From: Paramecium tetraurelia
Taxonomy: Eukaryota; Ciliophora; Oligohymenophorea; Peniculida; Parameciidae
Assembly: GCF_000165425.1 (NCBI RefSeq)
Contig: NW_001799622.1
Coordinates: 186,001-250,000, forward strand
Reading direction: 5' to 3'
Length of the DNA: 64,000 bases
Below are positions 35,733 through 48,407 of the stretch, piece after piece. How positions within the stretch are numbered: position 1 is the stretch's first letter; every line of letters starts with the position of its first letter. The notes below the pieces were generated by a model. It ran no database searches and had not been told where the DNA came from. It saw only the letters and a program-made list of their open reading frames with translations. A program made the position numbers and the translations under genes.

Positions 35733-36222
35733 AGCTAATTTTATATTAACAATAAAGGCTTCAGAATATAAAATGATTATTATTTTTAAATCGAATTTTA
35801 TCATCTAAATAAAAATATAAATATTGTAGAAGTGTCAACATTTTTATAAAATTATTTTTATTATGTAACTTTATGACTTGATCATAATGATTTTAACAAT
35901 ATGCATTTCAATACTAAATAAATGAAACAAAGTTTAAATTAAGTCAATTGTTAGAATACTTTAAGGATCTTATGGACAATAATAATAAACATTTAATTAC
36001 TTTATCTAATTTTCAAGAACGATTGCCTTGTTAATTTAAATATTTATAGGAGGCTGATATAGTTATTTAGTAATATTTGTAAATAAAGAAGTAATAAAGA
36101 AGTAATGAAAAAGTTTAAAAGGCTTAAACTGGATTGTCGGTTTTTTCATTAATTTATAATAATATATATTAAAACTAGAGATTAACAAATTAAATTAATA
36201 TATAAAATAGGAAATTCCTACT
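35733..36222. other. Intergenic, short frames only
   Basis: About 490 bases between two plus-strand genes. Open frames exist because TGA is scarce, but they show no motif and biased Lys/Asn/Leu composition. A short direct repeat AAAGAAGTAAT occurs near 36085 and 36097. Confidence 0.45.
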
Positions 36223-36615
36223 ATGTAAAATAAAGCTTGCGATTGGATTTGTATAGAATGCAGGAATTTGAATTATTCTTTTAGAAAGATTTGCAATAGA
36301 TGTTAATAGTGCTCAAGAGATGCACCAGGAATTTAATTTATTCCAAACAAAATTGATTCTGGATTATAGATTCTTGAAACAATAAAACTTTAACAAATAG
36401 ATTTAGGGGGAAGCAATCATAGTTCAGCCGATAGCAACGATGATGATGAAGATAATGGAATATTCTCTCAAGCTTTATTTCTACAGGATTTATCGAAAAA
36501 CTCCGACAGTTTTAAAAAATCATTCTCTTTCTTGAAAAAATGTTAAGTTTGCTGTAATCAGAACTACTTTTACTTGTAAAAGTGTAGTAATTGCGGAAAC
36601 TCTTCATTTAATTGA
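36223..36615 (+). CDS. Small RanBP2-type zinc finger protein
   Basis: An intronless frame of 130 residues. The N-terminus is one RanBP2 zinc finger, MQNKACDWICIECRNLNYSF with RKICNRC, having the W and the N between Cys pairs that in ZRANB2-type fingers contact single-stranded RNA (GGU). An acidic Ser/Asp stretch follows. The C-terminus has a second four-Cys module (CQVCCNQNYFYLQKCSNCGN) that could bind another zinc. The RNA-binding role is inferred from the finger type. It resembles the finger in the RBM5-like gene of this window but is otherwise unrelated. Confidence 0.75.
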
Positions 36616-37474
36616 TTCTTTATATTAACATTAAATCTAAGTCTTATAATTATTATCAATTTTATCACAAACAGCCAAATAAATTTATTTTTTTAGCTTC
36701 AGGGTAAAAGAAAATATGTTATATTTTAAACTACCTGTAAATAAACTGAAATTAATCAATTTATATATAAATATATTAATTAATTATCATGTGCCTAGAT
36801 TAATTACGAAGAATCAAACTATTAAGTTAAAATGACTTATTCATTTTTAAAATCTTATACGTGCATCAATTAAGTATTTTTGTGCACTCAAGACTTCTAC
36901 TTCATAATTTAGAAATAGTAATTATGATAATTTATAGTAATATTAGTATAAAAAGACATTGTTTTTTTGAATCATTTCTAACTGATAAATCGGCTATATG
37001 CTGCTACTTAATTATTTATAGATCATGGCATAATTTTTTCTTAAATTTATATTAATTAATGTATATCTAAATTTTTTATTTAAATACCAAATTTTTTCAT
37101 TCTATTTTTTTATTTTTCATAGCCTAATCAGAGCGAAATACAAAAATCTTGAATTCAAAATGATAAATGTTTAAAAGCTTTAGAATTTCATGACTACATA
37201 ACAAGGTCCCCGAACAAATAAGATTGTAATATTAATCATAATATATTCTTACTTCATAATTAAATTCAACTATCTTGATTTATTATTTTGATGAAGCATA
37301 AATTCTATTTCTTTAAAATATTTACAAATAAGAAAATATTATATTAGTGTTAAATCTTCTCTATGTCCTAATTGATTTATTAAGAGATCTTAGTGTTTGT
37401 ATGATTTTGATTCATTTTGATACAAATACTTTTAACAAGAATAGGATAATTAATGCGTTATTATAAATTATAAA
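36616..37474. other. Long intergenic stretch
   Basis: About 860 bases with no recognised gene on either strand, unusually long for this window. Short frames (for example near 36861) have no motif. It includes the promoter of the MYND-kinase gene. Confidence 0.45.
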
Positions 37475-38975
<1,501 letters not shown>

Positions 38976-39062
38976 ATTTTATGTAAAGTTATTTTATTTA
39001 ACTATCATAAGAGTGTTCTTGTGTTATATATCTTTTGATTATATTGAATATTTTAACATTTA

Positions 39063-39538
39063 TCAATTATTTTTTTTCCAATAACTTTCTAATTCTCTAT
39101 CTAAATTATTTTCTTTTGTATTCGATCCTTTCCTAGAGAAATATGAGTCTAAAGCATTGTCTAATTTAGAAGATGCTTTTTAATAGATTAGAATTGATAC
39201 CACTATTTCCTACTACTTATTGTCCACTCTTATATTATTCTAATTGTTTGTCCAATTTATTTTCTAAATTTTCACCTTTGTTTTCAGACAGCTTTCTGAA
39301 TCTTCTTTTGCCAGTCCTGAATGAATCAAATTTACCTGACTTCTTGAATCTAAAACTTCTTTTGAATGGTCTTCTATCTGCTATATAATGGATAGTCTAT
39401 AAAATGCCATTTACATTGATTATTGTTATCACGATCATTATCATCTCTGCTGAATTTCCTCTAGAAATTTGATCTAGGTCTTCTGTTATTTCTAAAGGGT
39501 CTATTTGACTGATTATTGTTTCGTCTAAAATTTTTCAT
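39063..39538 (-). CDS. FoP/CHTOP-like mRNA-export adaptor protein
   Basis: 138 residues after removing two introns (34 and 25 nt; 139 codons with stop). The N-terminus is Arg/Asn-rich (MKNFRRNNNQSNRPFRNNRR), as in RGG-type RNA-binding regions. The C-terminus carries three copies of an L-D-x-x-L-x-x-Y motif: LDKQLEQYKSG, LDNALDSYFSRKG and LDRELESYWKK. These match the FoP duplication motif seen in CHTOP and ALY-type adaptors that bind the UAP56 helicase. A nuclear export role is inferred. Its only Met codon is the start, and that ATG overlaps the stop of the upstream hydrolase gene. Confidence 0.7.
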
Positions 39539-40733
39539 AATTTTTTATTATAATATCTATATATTATGATCAATGGAATAATTGGATATTAAAATTTTTA
39601 GAATCTCCCTCTGAATTTCAAAATTACTAACACATACACCAAAAAGAATAGTAAACCCACCAATATTTTGAAATTGTTGTTCCTTCCCATAGGAATACCA
39701 TAATTAAGTCTGGATTACACTAAAATGCCTAAAATAAATTATTATTATATATCATACCAAATGGTTCAGCTTTTTGCATACGTATTTAGCACCAATCAAT
39801 CATTATTTGTTTCATTTCAACAAATTCAAAATCATGCTATAATTCATGATAACCATTCTCAAACAATTTAATAGATTTATCTCGACTACCACATTTTTCA
39901 TAAAATCTTACACTCTCATGATAACTAGAAACAGCATCTTATTTGCCATGTAAAATTATTATGGGATATTTAAAAGTCTACACCTTTGATTCCATAAAGT
40001 TTAAGGTTTCAAGAATACTTTTGGCCATCCCAATACCTAATAGAGGCATCATTAGCTTATCCTCAAAACACCTTTAAATGTGTAGATCATCCTTGCTCAT
40101 TCCTGTAATGTTGAGTTTTGTATTAATTACTAAATCCTACAAGTTATGACAATTAATACTTCCATATAATGTCCAAAGTACTTAACTGCTATATATTTGA
40201 TTCCCTTCAGTTTTCTATCCATGGGAAAACCAAGCATCGGAGCTGTAGTGATAATCCCACTGATTTTCAATTGAGGGTTCCTCATTAAAAAACTGATTAT
40301 GAGTAAGCCACCCATTGCATGTCCATAGAGAAATAACGGAAGATCTTTAGATACCTATCTTAGCAAGACTTCAATATCCATATGTAATTCCTTTAAGGTT
40401 TAGGATCCTCTTGGTCCTCCAGAATATCCAAATCCTCTTAAATCGATTAAATGGACAGCAAAATTCAACTTAGCAAATATGTCAGCAATCTCAATAATTA
40501 GTATTTCACATTACATGTAGAAATCTTCCTTAGTGTTCTCCAAAGCCATGAACGATGCACAAAGATGCTTTTTTATGAGGCGGATCAAATTTGGTGTAAT
40601 AGAGTCTCAATTCGTCTCCATATCCACCAATATATCCACGCATAACCTTGTAATCAGGCAATTAGAATTCCCCTATAAATTTTGAATCATCTTTAAAATA
40701 ATCATTAATTGATTCTTATTCTTTTAAGTTCAT
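39535..40733 (-). CDS. Monoglyceride-lipase-like alpha/beta hydrolase lacking the nucleophile Ser
   Basis: The fold is clear: the oxyanion-hole segment ASLCIVHGFGEHQGR, LRGFGYSGGPRGS, the nucleophile elbow YGHAMGGLL, YPIIILHGKQDAVSS with the acid Asp, and FENGYHEL with the His. In active monoacylglycerol lipases the elbow reads GHSMGG; here the Ser codon is GCA (Ala). A C-terminal membrane helix follows (FKILVGLLFFLVYVLVILKF). Introns of 25, 23 and 29 nt restore frame, giving exactly 374 codons including stop. The missing Ser predicts an inactive, perhaps scaffold or lipid-binding protein, unless the base call is wrong. Confidence 0.8.
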
Positions 40734-40757
40734 TATATTAATTTAACAGATTAGTTG

Positions 40758-42504
40758 ATGAAATTAGCTGATCGTAAGAAATTTTCTGTTCATTTGGATA
40801 TGTCTGCTTTAAAACAAATAATCCAAACTGCTCATCCACTCTCCACTAAACGCAAAATCGACACTACTCCCACCAGTCCAAATACTCCTGGGATAGCATC
40901 AGAAAAGAAATTCAAGCCAGTTTAACCCTTACATACTAACATCAATCTAAACAACAACAACAACACTATACAGAATATTATACTCAACTTTAAAAATAAA
41001 GCCATTAAAGAAAAAGAAAATGCTCCAATTTCAACAATGTCAAAATTTCCACTTTTAGTTGATTAGTTTATTAGATTGTTTAATTTGAGTAAAAGTGAAG
41101 TTCTTGAGGTGTAACAGTTGAAACAAGTATATTATTACAAATAATCCAAAATTTAATAAGATGGTTAAAATGGAGAGTATTTGTTTTATGCTAAAGATCA
41201 CATTAAATATCAATATGAAATTATTAACCTTATTGGATAAGGCAGCTTTGGTCAAGTATTCTAAGTGTTGGATCACAAAACACAAAAGACATTCGCTCTC
41301 AAAATTATCAGAAATCAAGAAAAGTTAAAAAAGTAAGCATTGGTCGAGGCAAACCTTCTGATGATGATTAGAGAGAGAGACCCATTAAACAAATCTAACA
41401 TAGTGAGAATAGAAGAATAATTTAATTTTAGAGGGCATTAATGCATAGTTTTTGAAAGACTAGAATGCAATTTGTTTGAACTTTTAAAACAATAAAAATT
41501 TAGAGGTTTAGATTATGAAACTTTGAGAAAATTTTCATATCAAATTTTAATCGCCTTGAATTATCTATAAAAACTCAATATTGTGCATTGTGACTTAAAA
41601 CCAGAAAACGTCATGGTATAAGATATGAAATCAAAAATAGTAAAACTAGTTGATTTTGGTTCTGGATGCATTGATGGAAACTAGGTCTACACATACATTT
41701 AAAGCAGGTATTCAATCTCTGATTAACACTTAGATATTATAGAGCTCCAGAAGTTATATTTGGATTGAAATATGGGATGGAAATTGATATGTGGAGTTTT
41801 GCATGTTTAGTATCTGAAATCCATACTGGATAACCAATCTTCCCTGGAGACAACGAAATTGAACAATTTAATTTAATTATGGAAGTTATAGGAGCACCAT
41901 CTACTGAATTTGCATTAAAATGTCCAAGAAAGAAGCATTTCTTTGATGAAAATGGATTGCCAAAAAAAACCATCAAAACCTATCGGAAACCATAATCAGT
42001 TTAGTTATAAGAAATTCTTAAAACTACCGATGATGACTTTGTCGATTTCATTTAGAGATGCTTTACTTGGGATGCTGAATCAAGATTAAAACCTTAAGAT
42101 GCATTGAATCACCCTTGGATTTTGTCTGTTAATCCTAGAGAAAATAGTTCAAAATTGAACAATAAATTCTTCAAAGATAACGACTCAAGTAGCGCCTTCA
42201 AAAAATCCAAAACCCAATCAAATACAATTCTGTAGGAATTTGAAAAAAAACTAAGTAAGGATAACATTTTTCTAAAATTACAACAAACTCGAACTTTAAT
42301 TGCTAATAACACCTTTGAAAACAAGCCAGGTATTGTTATCTCAATAAGTATTATTTAGTGCTGAGTAGCAGATATGTTAATGATAAGCCAACCTCATCTG
42401 ATAGAATAAGATCGAATATTGCCCACTCAATACACTAAATACTATCATGTAGACAACATAATGCAAGTAACACTTAGTTTATAAGGAAACCATCTTTAGG
42501 ATGA
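40758..42504 (+). CDS. DYRK-family dual-specificity kinase
   Basis: Kinase of the CMGC group that autophosphorylates a tyrosine and then targets Ser/Thr. A DYRK-type leader precedes the domain ([20 protein letters not shown], resembling the DH box). The kinase motifs are [48 protein letters not shown] and the activation loop [17 protein letters not shown]. The Y-x-Y motif and S-R-Y-Y-R-A-P-E are diagnostic of DYRK. A 26-nt intron splits the SR-YY site and a 29-nt intron lies near the end; without them there are exactly 564 codons including stop. All catalytic residues are present. It is divergent from the hydrolase gene, with 24 bases between the two starts. Confidence 0.9.
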
Positions 42505-42560
42505 TTGGATAATTTCATGATAATCTCGGCAATTTATATATATATAAAACTAGTTATGAA

Positions 42561-43568
42561 TCAGTATTATTTTTATTCAAGTGAATTTTGTCTTGACCAT
42601 GTAGTGTTTCTTGTTTCAAATGTCTACTATATCTTTTTCAACAGTTAGGTATTATGTTTAATGTAAGGTCTTTCAGTTTTGAGAGTGGATTTACTTTTTT
42701 ATTTTTAAAGAACCAAATTTATTTCAGTAGTTAATTTTACAGCAGGTTTTAGCTTAGGAGATGAAATAAAAGAACATATTTAGAGATTTTATAGGGATAC
42801 ACAAGATTTGGTTTGAAAGTGGGTTTTGACTCTACTTTTTTCTTGTGGTAAGACATTTTGTTAGAGTTTACTTGATAAGAAATGACACATCTTTAGATCT
42901 AATCCTTTAAAATAGCGTTCTTTCTCTAACTATAGCTTAGATTTCACTTTTGGTTTGGATGTCAAGATTAATTTTGGGGGCGTTTTACAAGAAGGAGGTC
43001 TCTCCATATTATCATATTCTTTGAATAATAGTAATTGTATAATACCTATAAGAGATTCTTGTTTGGATAGCTTTTTAGATAGCTTTCTAGTTGTTTTCTT
43101 TCTTTACTTTCTTTCTAACATTATTGCAAAGCTTGCTATTGCCAGTTCTTATTTATTGACTTGCTTATGTTATTCGATTACTGTTGGGAGATTTAACATT
43201 TCTTTTGATGTCAATTGTCCAAACATTAATCCATAAGTTGATTTCCTTCTAGACTGTTGTTGTTGCCTAATCTCAGTGATTTTAGCAACAGCATTTTTAA
43301 GAGGTTAGAAATACCGTTTCTTTAGCCTTTCAATCAATGTCAAGGTCGTAAATTATTGATCGTCTTCCATTTATGGGATTCGACATGAAGGTGGAAGTGA
43401 CTTACTTTTTTATTTCTTCTTTTTTGGAAATACGATCTTCCTTTATTTGCTATGAGGTGTTGTAGATGTTTTAAGAATGAGATTTTAATTATCTCTTATA
43501 TTTCTAGGTGAAAAGAATGAGAAACCACTAAGTTCTATATAATTGAAATTTATACATAATTGAGTCAT
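42561..43568 (-). CDS. Basic hypothetical protein
   Basis: An intronless frame of exactly 336 codons including stop. The product is very basic (KQRKIVFPKKKKQKSKSL; KKTTRKLSKKLSKQ), with a mid-helix LTLIERLKKRYFQPLKNAVA and a Ser/Thr/Lys-rich C-terminal third. I do not recognise the family. Composition suggests nucleic-acid or microtubule binding, but nothing more can be said. It converges with the DYRK gene, the stops being 57 bases apart. Confidence 0.65.
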
Positions 43569-44002
43569 TGTATGCATGTTTATTATTTATTATTTTAATA
43601 TAATTCTGAAACCTTATACATAAACATAAATAGATCAGTTTGAACTTTAGGAATATTCTAAACCTGATGACAATACTCTAGAAAAATCCATGAATTATAT
43701 TTAGCTATTTCAATAATTAACTCAAAAAATCATTATTTATTAATTACTTTTGGTTTATTAAATAAATTCATTTAAGTTTTTATTAATTCTTCTTTATGGA
43801 AATATTTGGGTCTATATGAATTTAAAGTTTTTCAGATTTGATATCAAATACTACGAATAATACAAGATCAATATTTTCAAATAAGTAAATTTATTCTTCT
43901 TTTTTAATTAATTACACTTTAGCACTCCATTTCACTAAACAAAGTAGAATCTTTTATGTAATCTAAATAATACTTAAAATAATTTATGATTAAATTAATA
44001 TA
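43569..44002. other. Intergenic, AT-rich
   Basis: No coding frame or motif recognised. Confidence 0.5.
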
Positions 44003-44497
44003 CTTTTTCATCATCTAAGGAGCAATTAATAAAAGATGAAAAACAAAAATCTTATATTATAAATTTTGACTCTTAACTTGAAGCTCAACATTATGAATTA
44101 AAATTAAAAACAGAATGTTTAGTTAAGTAGATAATTCCTTGTAAAACAAAGTATATTTTTGAAATAGTCTTTGAGATCTCTAAATTATTTCAAACAGAAA
44201 TTCATACAAAAAACAAATTCTTAAATATTTAATAGTTGCTCAATTACAAGCTGATTTAAAGTTATAATTAGTTTGAAAGTTATAATTAACGCAACATCCA
44301 TAACACTTATGGCTGTTGAAAATAAAGAAATTTAAAATGTAACAATATACTCAGAAATTCATCCATTAAGCAAACACTTTAAATACATTTTAGTGGGTCC
44401 AGAAATTATAAAATATTACGAATACATTCACAAATTTCAGATTGAATAAATTTTGTCTTTCAAATTTAGTTTTTAAATGATATTATATTCTAACTGA
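44003..44497 (+). pseudogene. Probable gene remnant
   Basis: Two overlapping frames read like one protein. The first (open after a TGA, without an ATG) gives KDEKQKSYIINFDSQLEAQH and KYIFEIVFEISKLFQTEIHT, then becomes repetitive and stops at 44317. The second, in another frame, gives KVIISLKVIINATSITLMAV, NVTIYSEIHPLSKHFKYILV and EYIHKFQIEQI up to TGA 44495. No short GT-AG intron joins them cleanly. Missing start, frame change and solitary position between intergenic stretches suggest a decayed gene. Family unknown. Confidence 0.4.
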
Positions 44498-44997
44498 TAA
44501 TACTTAATATCTTGCAAAGTTAATCTTAATGTTTTGAAAAAGATCAAGATGCTTAATAATAATATCAAAATGAATGCTCTTTGAAATCGAATAAATAATT
44601 TTTAACTAAAATAACTAAATTTTTGATTTGATTATTAAAAGAGTAATTCGCTTTACTCTTTGTTTCAACATTTATTTCTAAATAAATTTTTTATTAACTA
44701 TAATTAAATTATATTTTAGTGATTATCATATTTAGCATATGAGAATCTAATTTTGTTATTAGTTCTTAATTAATTTTATTCCTTTTCTCTTTCAAGCTCG
44801 AGTTATTGAATAAAATTAATAGTTTAATACTTAACTATTTAAATCTATACTATCATAGGATATATTTAAAATAATACCTTATTTAAATTAACCCTTGTTT
44901 AATTTTATGAATAATATGTGATAAGGTTTGAATGAATAATATATTTAAGATAAACGAATTAAATTTAAATAAATAATTATAACAATTTCTAATAGGT
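44498..44997. other. Intergenic, upstream of the K+ channel gene
   Basis: About 500 AT-rich bases. The 9-bp hairpin at 44638 is the only structure I see. Confidence 0.5.
44638..44661. repeat. Perfect 9-bp hairpin with 6-base loop
   Basis: AAAGAGTAA, loop TTCGCT, then TTACTCTTT. It lies in the intergenic DNA before the K+ channel gene. It is G+C-richer than its surroundings, and its role is unknown. Confidence 0.7.
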
Positions 44998-47726
44998 ATG
45001 ATTGATGATTTAGAATAAACTTTGTATAATGACTTAAAATAAGCAGGTGTAATTTTTGTGATAAACTAGGTTCTTCTAGAATCTCAGATTCGTTTAGACC
45101 GTAACTGATTCACTTAGATATGTAAGACATACCTTTTAAGGAGAACTCTGAATCAGATTCAATACCATAAGTAAATTCAATACAGAACCTTCGTTTTAAA
45201 GATATTAGTATTTCGAAGAGCAAAAATAAAGATATGTATTCATTGAAGAGCTTCCAATATTAAAATAATTTCTTAGATAAAAACGATAAGCAAGGGCATC
45301 AAAGAAATAGTGGGATAACTAAAATGTTGGCGATCAACAATCTCGCAAAATAGTTTATAGAGAAATTAAAAAAGAAGGCTTATATATTTCCAAGTGTCCT
45401 TGGGGAGCAAATAAGAGAAAATTTAAGAGAGGTTATGCTCAAAAAAAAAAATTGGAAAAAGATAAAATAAATGCAGACTTCTGAAGAGAGTGTTAAAAAT
45501 TAGATTTTTAGAAAGCTGCCTGTCTTTAATCCTGCAAGTAAAGTGATGTTAATATGGGAATTTTTTAGAGCTCTTTAATTAACAATATTATTGTGGTGGT
45601 TGCCATTTAAGATAGCCTTTACTCCATCTTAGAGCAGAAATATTGATGCCTTTGAGAGTGCTTTAACTTACATATTTGCAGCAGATTTAGTAATTAAGTT
45701 TAATAGAGGTATTTTTGATTAAGGTAAATTGATAAAAAATAGAATTAGCATTTTGAAACATTACGTTTCAAATGAAATGCATGAAGACATAATATATTTT
45801 ATTACCTTAATATTTGTCATAAGTGATATAGGAATAAGAGCTAGTGGGTTTTAGGAAGTTATAGTACTGGTACAATTTGGTTTGAATTTTATTAAATTGA
45901 AGAAATACTTAACTAAATATGAAGAAACCTTTGTTGAATCTTCAATACTCACTGAGATAGTAAAGTTAATATAATTGATAATTATTACTTTTTATTTTGC
46001 CCATTTTATGGCATGTATTTGGTATTATGTTGGAGTCAAAAGTTCAGAATTGAATGAGATATCCTGGACTCAAGATCCAAAGTTTGATGATGCTGGTATT
46101 TTATCGATGTATGTGTATTCATTTTATTGGGCAACAACCACAATGGTAACTGTTGGATATGGAGATATATCAGGTAAGAATATTTACGAAGTATTATGTG
46201 CCATTGTGCTCATGATATTTTCAAGTGGAATCTTTGCCTTCTCTATGAATCAAATTGGGTCAATATTTACAAATATGGATGTCTAAAAATAACAATATAA
46301 GAGAACTTTATTGCTGATTAATGAATACATGAATAATAATCAGGTTGCAGAATAACTCCAGGGTCGAATTAGAAATTATTTAAAGTATCATTATCATAAA
46401 TAAGAAAAACTTTATAAAAATGAGATAAGTGGTATCATAGAAAAATTACCAACTACATTAAAATCAGAATTAATTCAAGATGTATAATTTAGAGTTATGT
46501 AATGCATTCCTTTTTTTAACAAAAACTTTTCAGAAGAAATTCTCCCTTAAATTGCTTGTGAATTAAATCTTTAATCGTACACGCCAAGAGAAATCATCTA
46601 TCAATAAAAGTAAATAGATGAGTGTAATATCTTCATTGTATGGAAAGGAGAAGTAAATTTAATTGATGACAACTCAGGGAAAGTACTCAAAAAGTTTACA
46701 ACTGGATAGTGCTTTGGAGAATTAGAATTTTTGACTAATCAAAAGAGATTAGGTACTGCAATCAGCTGCGATTTCAGTCAAATCTATTATATATCTAGGA
46801 ATTAATTTTTGAAAATACTGAATTCTTATAATAATGATTTTTAAAAATTTCATTTGTTGAAGGATTAAATTTTATTTCATTATCATTCTTCTACTATTGA
46901 GTGTTATTGTTGCCAAGAATCCCATTCTATTTGGAAATGTCCTTATATACACTATAAACCTGATTTAGAAAGAGTGATCAAGAAGAGTTTCTTTTAAGAT
47001 TCTTTTTAAGAACGCTCTTAATTCAAAAGAAAGGCAATTCGTTAAGGTGTTTATTATTAAGAGAGTCTAATGTAAAGCTCAAAGCATATCAAAACATCCA
47101 ATGATTTAGACAATGCGACTGGAGGAGATATCCAACAAATAGGATCTATAAATGAATCAAATGAATCAGCTGAAGAAAGTGTTAAATATGAAAAAAAAAG
47201 TGATTAGATTTTGACTTTGTCCTATGGTTTACCTAGTGAAAATAGGAGAATAAGTCAAAGATCAAAATTTATCCCTGCATCTCCACTTAGAACAGAATCT
47301 CCATTAAAAAAGCCCACTGATTTTCTTCGGTATGGTTAAAGACCAAGGAAAAGCTTTTTCTATGCTGAATAAAGTGCTTTTAATGCTAACTTAACAAAAC
47401 GTCATGAACCTATTTAAAAAACTGCATCTTTAGGTTAATAGTAGAATTTAATCAAATAATCATCTAATTACGAAAATGATAACAATCCTGAACCATTAAA
47501 TATAATAGAAGGATTAGATAAAATGATAATTTATTCTCATTATTTTCCAGATAATAATTTTGACAAGATCATAGAATCTTTCTTAAAATACATAAAAAAA
47601 TTTAGATTAAGTCGACAATATATGATTCCAAGCAAATATTCTTTTGTAAGGCTATAAAAATATGATAAAATGAAATCCTAATGGAAAAAACCACTTAGTT
47701 TTAAATAACATGATTTTATACGATGA
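44998..47726 (+). CDS. Cyclic-nucleotide-gated-type K+ channel with zinc-knuckle-like motif
   Basis: Six-helix cation channel of the EAG/CNG/HCN group. A cytosolic N-terminus leads to S1 (PVFNPASKVMLIWEFFRALQ) and later TM segments. S5 reads IITFYFAHFMACIWYYVGVK, the pore helix SFYWATTTMVTVGYGDISG has the K+ filter GYG, and S6 follows. A C-linker leads to a cNMP-binding domain (VWKGEVNLIDDNSG, FTTGQCFGELEFLTNQKR). The R in the usual phosphate cassette is not obvious, so ligand binding is uncertain. After the CNBD comes a Cys/His cluster CYCCQESHSIWKC, then a Ser-rich tail. One 23-nt intron near the start leaves exactly 902 codons including stop. Such channels shape ciliary membrane potential and swimming behaviour in Paramecium. 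Confidence 0.88.
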
Positions 47727-48068
47727 AATTTTAGATTTAGACAGTTGTTTAAATTGATTACCAATAAATTGTAAAATTAATATAATCATTTTGGAATTTT
47801 CATTATCATACTTTATCTATAAGTCTTATTTCAAATAAAATAAAAGAAATTACATAGAATATAAATATAAAAGCAGGAAAATTATCATTAATTGGTTAAT
47901 ATTTTTTCAAATATTATGTATATCTAAAGTTTCCCATTCAAATTTGTATATCTTAAGATTACTTTACAACAAGCATCATTAATTTTCATTAGAAATATAG
48001 ATCAACCAAATAAATCCCTACTTTGATGGGTATTAAATTTATATCTTTTCTTTTTTCTTAAGGTTTTT
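47727..48068. other. Intergenic between convergent genes
   Basis: About 340 AT-rich bases; no motif. Weak coding-like continuation of the small gene at 48069 is possible if a further intron exists. Confidence 0.4.
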
Positions 48069-48275
48069 TCATATTTTCTAGTTTACATCGTTTGTATCAA
48101 ACCATCTGGTGCATCCTAGTTCCAAACATGAATATTCAGTTCCGATGTTACTATGGTCTCCATATTTATCTTATGGGATATGAGATAAATCTTTTGCTTT
48201 TATTCTAAATTCATTATCCTTTCTTGATTTTGTCAATTAAGTGCACCATTTGCTAACTATAAAAGCACTTTCCAT
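48069..48275 (-). CDS. Small hypothetical protein
   Basis: 68 residues: MESAFIVSKWCTQLTKSRKD, then NEFRIKAKDLSHIPQDKYGD, HSNIGTEYSCLELGCTRWFD and TNDVNQKI. Composition is balanced and protein-like, with three Cys including C-x4-C. An alternative model with an upstream ATG (MFKQAQPNRSMIKPYGKC) and a 35-nt intron also keeps the same C-terminal part. Family not recognised. Confidence 0.4.
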
Positions 48276-48407
48276 ATGGCTTGATCATTGATCTATTAGG
48301 TTGTGCTTGTTTGAACATAATTTCTTCCATAAGACTATCTGATAATAATAATAATGTATAATGCATTTTAAACTAAATAAATTAAAGATTTTATTTTTAT
48401 TTGAAAT

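Noticed and set aside
36861..37055. 64-codon frame in the long intergenic stretch
   Set aside because: No motif, biased AT-driven composition, no intron signals; chance frame.
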